From: Coprinus comatus
Taxonomy: Eukaryota; Basidiomycota; Agaricomycetes; Agaricales; Agaricaceae
NCBI GenBank assembly: GCA_034638255.1
Contig: JAWPGT010000001.1
Location: forward strand, 2,232,001 to 2,296,000
Length of the DNA stretch: 64,000 nucleotides
Direction: 5' to 3'
Under the pieces are notes generated by a model. That model saw only the letters and a program-made list of their open reading frames with translations. It was not told the origin of the DNA and did not search any database. Below, one piece after another: positions 12,757 through 24,830 of this stretch; the first letter of the stretch is position 1; every line of letters begins with the position of its first letter. Position numbers and translations under genes: made by a program.

Positions 12757-12941
12757 TTGATTATCGTTTCCATCCATCGATAGTCAGATCCTCACTTTTC
12801 AGACGACGAAAGTTGCGGAAAACGCGACAATTTAATTAGGTAGAATGTATATAGAACTATAATGGGTGTAAAGTATATAAAAAAGGAGCGTAAAGACGTG
12901 GAGAAATATGTAAATGACGGGTATTTCTTGAATTAAAAGTA
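12757..12941 (+). repeat. Left terminal inverted repeat, 185 bp
   Basis: It begins TTGATTATCGTTTCCATCC and ends GAATTAAAAGTA. It matches the reverse complement of 18731-18915 over its full length with no mismatch seen. Confidence 0.95.
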
Positions 12942-13017
12942 GTGCTACTAGCTAGTAAGAAATGAGAGACACGCGTTTAAGGAGGAAACAATCAAATGAA
13001 TGGTAATGAACAGTTCA

Positions 13018-15636
13018 TTACTCTGGGATAGCCTCCAAGTCAGAGCCTGCTGTATCTACATCACCCGAATTATTAACTGGTGTGTAAATGTCATTATCAT
13101 CCTCTGGGAGGAGTGTAAGGACTATATCTTCGTGAAGGTTGAGACGGTGACAGATATCACCACATTGGTGATCTCTAATAAAGCTATTGATTCCGGCCTT
13201 ACCAAAGTCACCAATTCCGGAGTCCCTAGGAAAAGTAGTAAGTTGAGTGTTTGTTACAAGTTCCAACAATAATATATATAAAAACTTACCCTTGCTCTGT
13301 ATGTGTCATTGGATCGAAAATAACCAAGCCATTATGACCGTTAACAGTAGAAGGTGATCCTGGGTAATGGATATCATCCTCAGTTACAATTAGTATAGGA
13401 TTTTTAAAGACGAAAATTACCTTGAATATCAGCAAAAATCAGGTTTCTTCCAGAATGCCCATAGACAAAATGTATAAATGCATAAATGGTAGAATGCTGA
13501 AGATCAGTTTTACCCGAAGGATGGGAAAGTGTTCCACTAAAGCGCTGTATAGCAATTGAACGCCGATGTTCTACAAGCCACATTAGTCCTTCACTCTCAT
13601 AGGTATAATCACCAACTCCAGATGCTTGGCTAGGGCTTGCTTTGTGATCCTCACATAGAAGGAATGCATCAGAGAACCTGATGTCTAGAGAGTAGTAGTA
13701 TATTAGTAGCAGTAGGCAGATTAGACAGTAGAAACGTGACAAACGTTCATATACAGCAACCCCTTGCCGCTTGCAAAAATCATAAAAAGCATCAAGAAAC
13801 CATTGACCTTGTCCAAGGCGAATGCATTCTGCTTTAATTGCTTCATTATGGGTACCAACATCAATTTTCTCATCTTTAGCAGTATCCTCCTTCATCCGAT
13901 AGAAGCGTTTTGCGATGTAATTGCTTCCCCACTGATTTACTGATGAGTTGACATCACTTTCCAATTGGAGCTGTTTTTAAAAATTAATCCAATATGTAAT
14001 ATTTTAAACGGAACATATACTTACAGAATATACATGCTTCATTTCTCCCTTGGCAATTTCTTGGGTAGAAATAGTGCCATTGATAGTTTTTGGATTTTCA
14101 GCCTCAGATAGAGTTACGGTACCATCAGTTTGGTTGATCTTGTAAACAATCTTTGTGAACGTGATCTTTGATGTATTTAAGGTCAAAGATTGGTGTGATA
14201 TAACTTGGCGGCTAGATGATGGTCGGAAGCAAGACCCTACAAAGCTAGAACCTAATCAACAATCATCTAATCAATATTCGTCCTTGTTACAAATAAAGTA
14301 AAGTATAGACCATATACTCACCCTGAAGCCGTTGTTGTTTCCTTGGTTTGTTGAATACACTAGAGCCACTTGATTTGCGTTTGCGGGTGGGAAAAGCAGA
14401 CTCAACATTGTTTGCATTGCTTAAGCTTAGTCGTTTCTGGTACTAGTAAGAAAATCAGAATTATAAATGGTAATTAGATTAAGTAAAACACTTCTTACCA
14501 AATCTACGTGAATCAATGCCATAAGTGATACCAGAGGAGTTTTTGCATTCTTGAGATACCGATAGGTAGTTGGAACAGGAATATTATGAGTAGTTTGACT
14601 ACTCAAAAATTCACCAAGTTCCATACCCATTGAACCACTTTCAAGAAGGCTATTACCATAGAACCGAAGGGAAGTCTCATCTAGCTCAAGTGGCATAGAT
14701 TCCGTTTTGGTCCATTCAACATTCAAATATCTTAAAATCTCCTTGTGAATATCTATGGTTAGAAATCATAATAAAAAATCTATGAGTAAAGTAATATATA
14801 ATAAAAATAGTAGTTACATACCTCCAATAAATGTTGAGTATGTAAATGCACTATACTTGGTACCAAGTACAGCATCATCACTCCCAGATTTGGTACTTCG
14901 TCTATAAGTCCAACATACATTCGCATATGGCTCCCGAAACTTGTCTTGAGCCCTTTCTGAATGATTCTTCTCCTGTTTATGAAGTTCAGCTGTATTAAAT
15001 GCATTTGATCGATGTGCAATATTCTGATAGGAAGAACCAGAAATTTGTCGAAACCTTTCTCCAAGCCTTTCATTTCTTTCATGTTGAGCATTAGAGACTT
15101 GGTTAAATGAGTGAGATAACACTAATAGAGTTTGAAGTCCGAATATAAAGTAAGAAAAAATATGTATATAATATATATTTTATCATACCTTGACTTGCGG
15201 TCACAATTGTGGGTGATTGTTGTGAATACGCATCAATACATACTTTATCATTACAAACATGCTTATGTTGCATGTTTCGGAATGATTTACCACACATAGT
15301 GCACTGCGGCCACTTTGTCTAAAGTTATATCATGAATTGTTAGTATAGTTTTACAATGTTCCAACTTTTGAAAAATCATACCTGTATCTCTGCATATCTT
15401 TCGGAACCCATTGGATGTGCCTCAAGATGGACACATTTTGCACACAGTGGACTTTGCGTAATATCCATGAGAGGGTATAAATGTCCACAGCCCTCACACG
15501 GTGTGCCGTTCTGTTGATTGTGTACCAAAGGCAATGACATCATCAATAAATAAATGAATAGTAAAGGTAAAGCAAATGAGAAGTGTGACACAATTGGTAG
15601 GAAATTGGATACCAATTCCACAGCACTACCTTGCAA
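13018..15636 (-). CDS. Alpha-type protein kinase with Cys-rich N-terminus, element cargo
   Basis: This multi-exon gene lies entirely inside the transposon. The N-terminal exons carry two paired-cysteine modules (CEGCGHLYPL...CAKC, and CTMCGKSF...CNDKVC). A linker follows, then an alpha-kinase (MHCK/EF2K-like) domain: WGSNYIAKRFYRM with the candidate ATP-binding Lys, EHRRSIAIQRFSGTLSHP, AFIHFVYGHSGRNLIFADIQ with the catalytic-region Asp, NGLVIFDPMTHTEQ, and the closing DSGIGDFGKAGINSFIRDH...CGDICHRL. All landmarks of the basidiomycete alpha-kinase expansion are present, so the kinase looks catalytically competent. The tail after the domain is short and acidic. The first Met is at 15636; Met32 (15543), just before the first cysteine pair, is an equally good start. 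It is divergent from the transposase with about 1.4 kb between. Confidence 0.82.
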
Positions 15637-17006
15637 TCTTTTATACCAATAATTGTTTTAACTTGTTTATCATATAGTTAATGCTCAAGATACCGGTATC
15701 AGTAAATTTACTAATAACAAGTCCTCCTATTCGGATATGAACAACTGATGACTCTCAAAAGTATAATGTAATCTTTAGTTGGTCTGGACTCTGATAAATA
15801 TCAAAACAAGTACTACACGTGTCAATTGTTGATGACATACTTCAAGAATATACTAATTGTGATATATGACTGAGAATGTCCCATATTACAACCAATACTG
15901 CACCAATCGTCTCAGTTTTAGTACCAATGGAATGGCCTTAATGTGAGCATTCTATACATGGTAGGGACATGGCATATGGTGCAGTATTGGTGATACACCT
16001 GGCACAGTAGTATATATCTATATATCTATTTCATACCACTGTTCATCGTGTTAACTATACAAAATTACCATCATTGGAACCGGATTGTAAAGGGCTACGC
16101 ATAGAATGTATTTAGAGGTTGATCTGTGCACTATTAGACATGTGACACAATTTTTTATTTTTATGGAGTACAAAAGAAGAATCACTTATAGCTCAGCCAA
16201 TACCACACCGATTGTTACGTTTCTAGCATCGTTAAAAAGCCCCCGTTAACCGCATTATGGACGTGGTACACATGTGCTAATAGATAAAGATTTGAAACAT
16301 TATCAAACTTTTAAAAACTTCTTTGTAGGGCTTCATATTATAGTCATAGAGTGTCTATGCAATACATATTGTGCAGCATTCGAATGGGGCTTACTAGAAT
16401 AACAAGAGGAGCCTAAACATGCTGCAAACGGCCCAATATTAAGTGCACAACAATAATTTTCATTTTTCCTATCATAGAGATTGATACATGTACCCGTGGG
16501 AAATGGGGTCCTAATATTAACTCAAGTCATTGGTCAACTTAACACCGTTCATGCTCTCTCCTCACGACACGTTATAACTTACAATAAAAACTTCATAATA
16601 TGGTTACTGGTAGCCATCTTGTATAGTATAATATCCACAGACCGTAAAAGAGTTGAATGTTTAAAATCTATTAATTAAGCATATTTCTTATCTTTAGTCA
16701 AAAATCAGAATACTTCATGACAACATCACCTACAATACAGTCTGGTGCTAAGACCACTATCAACCTGAAGCTACTATATAAGTAGTAACCCAGATAGTGA
16801 CTCGTTCTTTAGCAATTCATATTTTCTCTATTTCTCCCTTTCCCTTCTTGCTCTTTTTCAAATTTTCTCTTATTATTCATACTCTCACTCTTTTGTGTGC
16901 GCTTGTATCTCTCACACTCACACTTGTATGTTATTTTTTATCCACTTATTATTTGAGCCTGATTTTTATATTCTAAATCCTTTTCTTTTGTTTATGCAAA
17001 TTTGAA
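15637..17006. promoter_or_regulatory. Internal divergent region of the transposon
   Basis: This AT-rich stretch lies between the start of the kinase gene and the start of the transposase gene and is the only place for both promoters. Pyrimidine-rich tracts at about 16825-16920, just before the transposase ATG, look like a fungal 5' leader with a possible leader intron (GTATGTTATT at 16926). No third gene was found. Confidence 0.5.
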
Positions 17007-18694
17007 ATGTTGTCAAGTCTCGACTCTCAAATGCCAAATAACAATCAAATTGGAAAGAATGGCTGGGGTGAAAAGACATGTAAGTATAGTTTTTATATTA
17101 TTTCTACTAGTTGTAAAACTCAAAATCTGTTGAAGACCCTAGTGATGATATTCTACGAGATTACCTCACTAAGCTTTCAGTATTATCGCTTACTGTTGAA
17201 GAGAAGCTTGTGCGCTTGAAGGTTGAATTAAATGTTGACATTCGGTATGTAACTTCTATTTCTTTATGTAACAGAATTCTGTTTTGACAATTATGTTTAT
17301 ACCATAGAAGAACAAAGTTCTATGAGCTTCAGAAGGACTTCCAAATTCCATCTGTTCGAAAACCATATTTACCTCAAGCTGTTCTTGACAATGCAGTAAT
17401 TGATCAAGTTCATCGTGACATTAATCAAGCCAATGGACCAAATACAATTAAAAGTATGCTTAAGGATCAGTCGATCTTTGTATCTCGGTATATTTATCTC
17501 TTATCTAATCTTTGATTTATTCTATTTTTGACAATCTTTATCCTGGAACTTACTTATAGAGATCGAGTACGAGTGCTCATGCATCAATTTGCACATGAAG
17601 CCTTTTTTAAGAGAGATCCTGCCAACCGAACCCAAAAGAAAAAAGTACCACGAAAGGCGCTAACATCTGTGGGACCATTTCGTGAGATATCTGCAGATGG
17701 GCATGAGAAACTAAACAGCCAGGCATTGCGGATGGGGGAGATTAGCTTACCAATTTATGGATATAGGGACAAATGGTCTGGTTATGTTTTGAAGCTACTT
17801 GTTTTACCTGATTCACGGAATGCGGGTGTGCTTGGTCATGTTTTTCTTGATCTTCTTTCAGAATATGGAGGTAAAGTTATTAACGATCCTTAAGTTTATA
17901 TACTTTAACTTATAGTTTTTTTGTTAGGTATTCCAGTGCAAATGACAACAGACAAAGGATCAGAAATAGGTTGGCAGCATGGTATACAAGATACATTTCG
18001 GTAAGTCCTTCCAAGAAAAGCATTCATATTATTCTGACTAATTCTATTCAATTTTACAACAGAAAAGTTTGTGCTCCCAACCTCTGTACAGATACCTACC
18101 CTCCTTTTGTTACTGTCAAAAGTACTCATAACATTATTATCGAGTCACTTTGGAAGTGGTTCCGTGAGAAAATGGGCTCAAATCTCAAGGATATCATCTT
18201 AGAAGGGAAGGAAAACAGGATAATCCAGTACCACAAGGAGACACATCAGTACGTTCTACTTCAAAACCCTTAAATGAATGAAGTACTAGTATATTTAATA
18301 TACCTCACTCTGATACAGGCATTTATTCTACTGGATTTTTGTTCCAGCTATACAAGAGGAATTAGAGAGCTTCCGCACTTACTGGAATCAACACAAAATC
18401 CGACGGCAACAAAAAAAGATATTACCATCAGGACATACACCAAGTGATGCATTTCACAACCACAAGTCTCATGGTATACGTTCATGGCTTATTACAGTAC
18501 CGGAGGATGCTCAGGTTCACATGCGTTCTTCTTTGGAAGAGGAAGTTGGTAGTCGTGAGGAAAAAATGTCTTGGTTTCCCTCAGCATTTGATGATGTTGC
18601 GAAATTAGCATATGTTGAAATTGGCTCACCAAAGATTGATATTAGAAATGCCTGGGAAGTATTCCATTTAATGGTACAGTGCTTGGATATATGA
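17007..18694 (+). CDS. DDE integrase-type transposase (Ginger/integrase-core family)
   Basis: Several exons are separated by short introns. The core retains a retroviral-integrase-like catalytic triad: first Asp in EISADGHEKLNSQALRM, second Asp in TTDKGSEIGWQHG, and Glu in NIIIESLWKWFREKMGS. Ahead of it is a helical DNA-binding-type region (VEEKLVRLKVELNVDIR, AVLDNAVIDQVHRDINQ); after it a segment rich in aromatic and basic residues (EELESFRTYWNQHKIRRQQ). There is no reverse transcriptase, protease or RNase H nearby, so this is a cut-and-paste type element rather than a retroelement. The first intron (GTAAGT at 17079 to an AG just before ACCCTAG) keeps the frame. All three acidic residues and open frames suggest activity. 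Confidence 0.82.
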
Positions 18695-18730
18695 TAGAGT
18701 CTCTGTCTCATTACACTTGTTTCTTACTAT

Positions 18731-18915
18731 TACTTTTAATTCAAGAAATACCCGTCATTTACATATTTCTCCACGTCTTTACGCTCCTTTTTTATATACT
18801 TTACACCCATTATAGTTCTATATACATTCTACCTAATTAAATTGTCGCGTTTTCCGCAACTTTCGTCGTCTGAAAAGTGAGGATCTGACTATCGATGGAT
18901 GGAAACGATAATCAA
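18731..18915 (-). repeat. Right terminal inverted repeat, 185 bp
   Basis: This is the reverse complement of 12757-12941. It starts 36 bp after the transposase stop codon. Confidence 0.95.
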
Positions 18916-21210
18916 AAGTCACAGGCATTATGTGACAAGTGACGTACCGAAAGTCGCGCGCGGGAATTTGAGCCACGGACATTCCGCGCACCGTACCATA
19001 ATATGTGTGGCAAAAATGTTTAAAGTTTAAATGATGATTAATGAGACATCGGCTTTCGAAGTCATATATTCTTCCAAGTGATGAAATTTGAAAGAGCGAA
19101 GCAGACCCAAAGGGTAGACATAAGGCGGCCATCCAATGGATCGTCATATCATATCAAACACCTTCGCCGCGTCAACTCCGAGCCTCTCAGGATGATCATC
19201 ACGATCCCTGTGTTTTGTAACATGGCTGTGACAAAACAACTAACTAGTAATTGCATTTCGTGATGGTCAAAGTTCAAATTACGAAAATACTTCTTCGGAT
19301 TTTAGGTAAAATAACACGAGGTTGAGGCAAATTGAGGCCTGAGGCTAAAAAGTAAAAGTCCGAGGGCGAGGGCATTAAAGAATTCAATAAAAAAAAATGT
19401 GGATCTGGGTAACGTATAATTACCTTCCCGTATCTCAAAAATTGATAGTGAGTTCGCTTGAATTCGCCGATTATTTTTCACTGTGTGTACGAATGCGATC
19501 TGACAAACGAGGGCAGTCGGTATGACTACATGCTACTACATGGCATACACAAAGCTTCAAAATGTGTAATCATGATTGATCATTGTTTAGTTGCATTCAA
19601 TGGGGTTAAGAGTAAGATTCGGAAAAGTGGTATGCGCTTAGTAACTTTTACTGATACTACTCTAGTAGTGGTATTTGGTTCTACTGCAATTAACCACATC
19701 ATCTATTCATAGTATTCCGCGGGTGATTCAAATAGTATCACTATGATCAAAAGTTCAAGTAAGCAAGATTCTTGACATACTGATGAAATTTCTGCATTGG
19801 TACCAATGGAATTAGGGGTGACTGTCGTCCAAGTAGGCTTAAGGCCTGTGAAGTCTATGTTTAGACTTTGAGCGCTTGAGCACTTGAAGTGATGGTATTA
19901 TTCTTGTACTACTTCCAGCGTGATGCTAATCGTACACTCAAGATACTAAGATGATTGATATCATATCTTACAACCCCAATTAGTACCCAATGCACATATC
20001 CATCCATTTGATATATCTGTGGTAGTAGGGAAGTGTCGGACCCATGTCGATCAACTAGTGACAAGATATCAACGTTTCAAATTTCAACAGCGACATCTAA
20101 CATATTCATCTCCGTGATGAGGGTGGGTGTTTGTACCGATTCATATATAACTCTAAAAATTATACTGTGGAATCGGAATCTTGGAAAGGCGGAATCCAAT
20201 TTGTCATGTCTATTTCTCTATTCCATATCCACCCCCAGACCGAAGACATCGTGGCACATGGCACCAAGTTGGCGTGTGCCACGTTGAAAGTAGCCGAGTG
20301 CTTCAGCTCCCGGTGCAATGCCGGCGGTCTGATTCAGAATTCTGAGATGTGATCTTTCAAGTTGTGTAATTTATTAGACGCCAATGATGTCGATGAATAT
20401 TCTTTCTTGACCCCGGCAATGGACATAGTAATAGTATTTTACTTCTTTTATATCCACAGAATACTAGTATATATATTTATAGAGTCCTACATATTACAGT
20501 GACAATGTCTACTTGTATAAGTGGTATGTACCCCCAAAAAACAGCAAAAGGTCCGAATCAGTTCCGAGCGGAATCAGTACTCAGTAATCATTTACCCTTC
20601 ATCTCTAATTTTACCCTTTCCAAAATCCTAGTACATGTTCCGAATCCAATCCGATTCTTGAGAAAAAGTAATCTAAAAATGAACAATGACTCCAACTTCG
20701 AGTTCAATACGTAGCATTATTATACTTGAAGGCAATGGAAAGGAATAAACTTCAATTTGACGTAAAACACCGTACTTTCAAATTATCAAGATTACTCCGA
20801 GGCGACCTCGTGGTTTTCATAAAAGTCTTCAGGCCCTCAGTACTCCGAGTCAAGGCTACGCTAGCCGGTAATCCGTAGTACGGCATATCCTTAATTCATG
20901 CATTGTATATAACTGGTGTTTAGCGAGTCGTTCCTTGACTCTGAGTTTTGAGGCCGAAGTACTATGTACTATGTATAGGTAATACATACCGAGCTTCACC
21001 TTAAGACTTGGAAATTTTGAGTTTTTCATTTCCTTCTTTCATGCTAACACAATGTACGGTGCGGTGTTATTGGAGTTCCCGAATTCCGATCCAAAATATA
21101 TTAATGGACACACTTTTGTTTGATTCCAGGTATACGACTGACCAGTGACGTCTTATATGAAAGGTTTGTGGGAGAATTTCCAAGTCCAAAGTACCAAATC
21201 CAGGTGTGAT
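18916..21210. other. Gene-poor spacer with dispersed repeat fragments
   Basis: No coding region could be supported. Two pieces recur elsewhere in the window. A segment near 20775-20850 (ACTCCGAGGCGACCTCGTGG) is matched in reverse near 44010-44080 and more loosely near 30365-30425. A segment near 20880-21030 resembles 24640-24830. These look like remnants of a degraded repeat family. Confidence 0.45.
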
Positions 21211-21377
21211 TTACTCGAGCAACGCGAAAGCACTCAGGTGAATATGAATGACGAATTTGACGGAGCCTATCAGGAAGGAGCCTGACTATAGCACGTGCAT
21301 ACGGCGAATGCCGTACTAGTAAATGCGTTAGAATCCTGTAGATACACTTAGTACCTGCTTAGAACCAGTGAATACTT

Positions 21378-23050
21378 ATGCTCCCCATAGAAATCGTGTG
21401 CACTGTGCTAGAAAGTGCAGATTGGCGCAGCCTACTGCGAGCAAAACGTGTATGTTCTTGTTCTAACGCTCTAGCCATAGAGAATTGTACTGATGGTTCA
21501 CCGGTAACAGTACTATTAGGTCTGCACTATTTGGTACTTTGCTACACAATCTCGTCAATTATGGTATATATTTGTGAAGAAACTCACGAGCGACGTTACT
21601 ATTACAAAGCTTGAAGGAAAAGCTGGAGATTACACACCGGAAGAGTTACAACGTTGGGTGGTTAAAAAGCTTCGGGCTCGTGAGGCTTGGTTTTCGAACA
21701 ATTCGCCATTGCTTGAAGTGTGAGGACGATCTTTTCACTCTACTGTTTCTACCTACAATGGAGATCATGAATATCCCTGGAGGTCGCTGGGTTTTAGCTT
21801 GCATTGCTAACAAGAGGATTGTTTCTTACGACTTGGACACCGATTCCGATATTGAAGAATGTGTCCTCTTCGATGCAATACATCTTGATTCGGCACCTGA
21901 AGTTTAATCATGGGTAGATCACAAAAATCCAACTCTGTCCTACGCATAGTTGTGCGGGATTCTCTTTACTCACGACAAATAGGTGAAGTTGGTAATTCAA
22001 CTCCGAGTTCGCTCACATAAATTACAGATCCTATTCCCAGGTCATAAATCTATCGCTCAAGCACACGTTTTTCAGATCGATGTAGTTGGATACAGTAAAA
22101 ATGCGTATCTCAGTGCGAGACCACTTGCAACTATAGAACGAAGCAACCTTGAACATTCTCCTTGGCGAGCAGCTACAACCGACAAGATTCTTGCGGAGAT
22201 GCGGCAAACTGTGCTCGATATAGAACCGTCTGTTCTCCGCTGGGGTGGTGATCGTCTGGCCGATGAAACGGAACGAAAAAGAGTCCAAATTTCCGAACAC
22301 ACCAATTACGGCAATGTATGGCTTCAAACATCTGACACGTTTATGTGCTGACACCCCGGACTTTCAAAGCTCGACTGCGTGGCATGCGATGAGCTCATTC
22401 TGTTACTGAACGGACGGGGGACCCTTCGATATTTCCACATCTACTCCGCCGAACAGATCGAAAAAGCAGGTGCACGCTCTGAACCTGTACAAGCACTCTA
22501 TCGGATACCACTTGGCAACAGCTTCTCCACGTGGTTTCAGTACATACAGCCCTTCTTTTATCAGAATTTGCACTGGATTATTATGGGACTTCGTAACGAA
22601 TTTTCTATCATTCATCTTGAGCTGTCCGCCTCTGAATCCAGTACAACACACCTCCAAGACTGTCCATCCACGACAGTCGGTTTGCCCGGTTTGTGCCGGC
22701 AGCAGCTATTTTCTTGTACAATGGTTCAATGATCTTCATTAGATCATTTGAATGGAACATTGTAAATATGGATTGCGGCGATACACTTTGTGTGGGATAG
22801 ATCTAGGTAGTGGACGTGTTCTTATAAATTGTACGGGCGGGTTGTTCGCTGTCCTTGACACTGTCGCGAGTCGCGATTTGTAAACTTCGTTGTAGTAGAC
22901 TGCGGATCTGAAACTGGGGTAACAGGTTAGTAAACTTATATCTACAACTCTTCTTACCAACATTTCCCATTAGTTTGTGTATGATGAAGAACCACATCCA
23001 AGGGGAGGAATGAAAGAAGTAACGATGAAGAAGATGAAGATTCGGATGTG
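21378..23050 (+). pseudogene. Broken F-box protein copy
   Basis: The N-terminus (LPIEIVCTVLESADWRSLLR) has the F-box start seen in the right-arm gene at 47188. The reading frame then fails repeatedly. Aligned with the right copy, the codon after PLLEV is TGA at about 21720 where the right copy has CGA. A further stop follows before SWVDHKNPTLS (near 21905), and the region after it changes frame. Downstream pieces (QIDVVGYSKNAYLSARPLAT, QALYRIPL, LHWIIMGLRNEFS) still match the intact copy. The copy cannot encode the full protein. Confidence 0.8.
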
Positions 23051-23359
23051 TTGTAGAGGTGGGACAGAAATTCAAGCTCGTCAAACATTTTACTATGCAA
23101 TTCTCGATTCTTGGTTTGGTTTAGCATACTCTGGCAGATTCCCGAGGATCACAAATGTCTTCATAAGCAGGAGCCATTTAACCTCCTACACCATTCTATT
23201 TGTTATGGACATTTCCATGCATGATTTGTTGTACGCTATCCCGCCCGATCGCAATATCCTTAGACGTGGTGAGTAGAAGCTTATCTGATCTTTTTTCAAG
23301 TGAATATATTTTATTTGAATCAAACGGCCAAGCTCACGACGTCATCAACCTCCTAAACA

Positions 23360-24640
23360 GAGGCTAACACGTTGGGCTATTTTTATCCAGTTCAACGGAT
23401 ATATACTTGGAGTCACCAAAAGTGATGTCGCGTCGCAGATTTTCCCACGGACAATCATTGATGTATTACTCTCCTGCAACTTCGGGAGATAGACAACGAA
23501 GTTGAATACATATGGAGTATATTCTACTACAAGATTACCTATAGAATATAATATTAAAATTGTATATGACCACCCCGTGCAGCCAAAACAGCCTTGACAC
23601 GGTCTGGCATTGTTCCAATGAAATGGTCAACCCGGTCAATTGGTAGCAAGTCCCATGCAGCATGGACTACCAACTTTAATTCATCCACAGTGTTTGGTTG
23701 ATGTTAAACCTATCGACCTCCTCAGGCTCTTTCTCTTCAGAACCACAATCATCGTCTCGAGCTTTCCTCAGTCTTAGCTTTAATCTCTATCACACATCCT
23801 CTTTCAAACTGGTGGATTCTCTTTGCGAATAGCTTTCGGATCATCTCAGGAGTGAATGATCAATTCTCTTGTCGAATAACGTCAAATATCTTGGCTCTTT
23901 TTCGTCGACTGGATGTACGCAGAGTAACATTTGTGGTATCTTGGGTCGTGTATCTCGTAGGAGTATATGCCTGAGATACCTGATGCAAGATGGAGTCACT
24001 TCACCTCCAAGGTATGGTGGCTAACTTTCAACAGTTATTGTTCCCGATGCTGAGTGAATGACTTTAGGACAACGACTTTGCAGTTACATAGGTAACAGCT
24101 CAATATTGTCAATACACCCAGGCTGCATTTCGACTCTACTCGACTCCTCTGTTATATCACTTCTCCCATATGTCCGCTATCCCAACCTCTACTTTCTCTG
24201 TGCTTCAGTGTTCAACATGAACACAATATCAAATCCACAGCAGCTGCCCCGAACCACAGCCACATACCACTATTTTCCAAGCCTCATATCCACTTCCATC
24301 CAATTACCCCATCCGCCTTATCCTACTATACTTGTGTCGCACCACCCGCCCTTTCTCCTACTCTTCACATTCCAATCCCATCTATCTCCGCGATATTTTA
24401 CTCAGACGACCCAAGATTCACATTCACCCTCCAATCGAAATATACCCAGGCTCCAGTAATCGTAAATCATTGTATCTATTGGACTACTTTTTATTTTATT
24501 TTTGCAGCATTCTCGAAATAATATGGGCACAGTATCCACAAGTATTCTAGAATCGTATAATCTATATTACTATCACCATGGCTTGGAAGTTGTTCGTGTT
24601 CGTGTACTTCCAGTGCTTGAATCTGTAGTAAGTACTCTCT
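23360..24640 (+). repeat. ~1-kb repeat A, left-arm outer copy (carries a Tc1 insertion)
   Basis: This block begins AGGCTAACACGTTGGGCTAT and runs to about GGAAGTTGTTCGTGTTCGTG. It is a direct repeat of 28950-29860 and an inverted repeat of 39080-40045 and 44090-45085. It is interrupted at 23406-23705 by a Tc1/mariner fragment. Open frames within it differ between copies and look non-coding. Confidence 0.75.
23406..23705 (-). mobile_element. Truncated Tc1/mariner transposon fragment
   Basis: Comparison with the uninterrupted copy at 28995-29010 shows an insertion between GATATATA and AAACCT. The minus strand from 23697 to the stop at 23554 encodes the C-terminus of a Tc1-type transposase (DELKLVVHAAWDLLPIDRV, then FIGTMPDRVKAVLAARGGH), matching the family's closing pattern of NxIxSMPRRxxAVIxAKGGH. 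The end at 23406 (CTTGGAGTCACCAAAAGTGA) is a plausible terminal inverted repeat. The N-terminal part of the transposase and the other end are missing. Confidence 0.75.
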
Positions 24641-24830
24641 GGTAATCTAGCATGACATATTATCCATATCCTTGACTCATGTATTGTGGCTTGAAAATCA
24701 TGAGGTTAGCAAATCAGTTACTTCAGTCCTTAGGTTTCCGGGACTCCGACGACTCACAAGACCGGAAGTATGATGATACCAATTTAAGCTTTAAGACATG
24801 GAAAATTTGAGTTTAGTTGTATATCTTTTG
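24640..24830 (+). repeat. Dispersed repeat D
   Basis: It contains CATATCCTTGACTCATG, then a stretch with GGGACTCCG, then TTTAAGACATGGAAA. The same landmarks occur in reverse at about 30110-30340 and, in degraded form, at 20880-21030. It is probably a remnant of a non-autonomous repeat family; no protein-coding content was seen. Confidence 0.5.

Larger units (their letters stand above)
12757..18915. mobile_element. Two-gene DNA transposon with 185-bp TIRs (integrase + alpha-kinase)
   Basis: The unit is 6,159 bp. Its ends are inverted repeats of 185 bp, 12757-12941 and 18731-18915, which read as identical base for base when one is reverse-complemented. Inside are two divergent genes: an alpha-kinase on the minus strand (ends 13018) and a DDE integrase-type transposase on the plus strand (ends 18694). 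Each gene ends within 80 bp of a repeat, so the element is compact. No target-site duplication is obvious: the flanking bases are CATAA on the left and AAGTC on the right. Identical repeats plus an open transposase suggest recent movement. The alternative, a local inverted repeat unrelated to the integrase, is less likely given the tight fit of both genes. Confidence 0.85.

Noticed and set aside
12757..18915. LTR retrotransposon interpretation of the integrase element
   Set aside because: The terminal repeats are inverted, not direct, and there is no reverse transcriptase, protease or RNase H.
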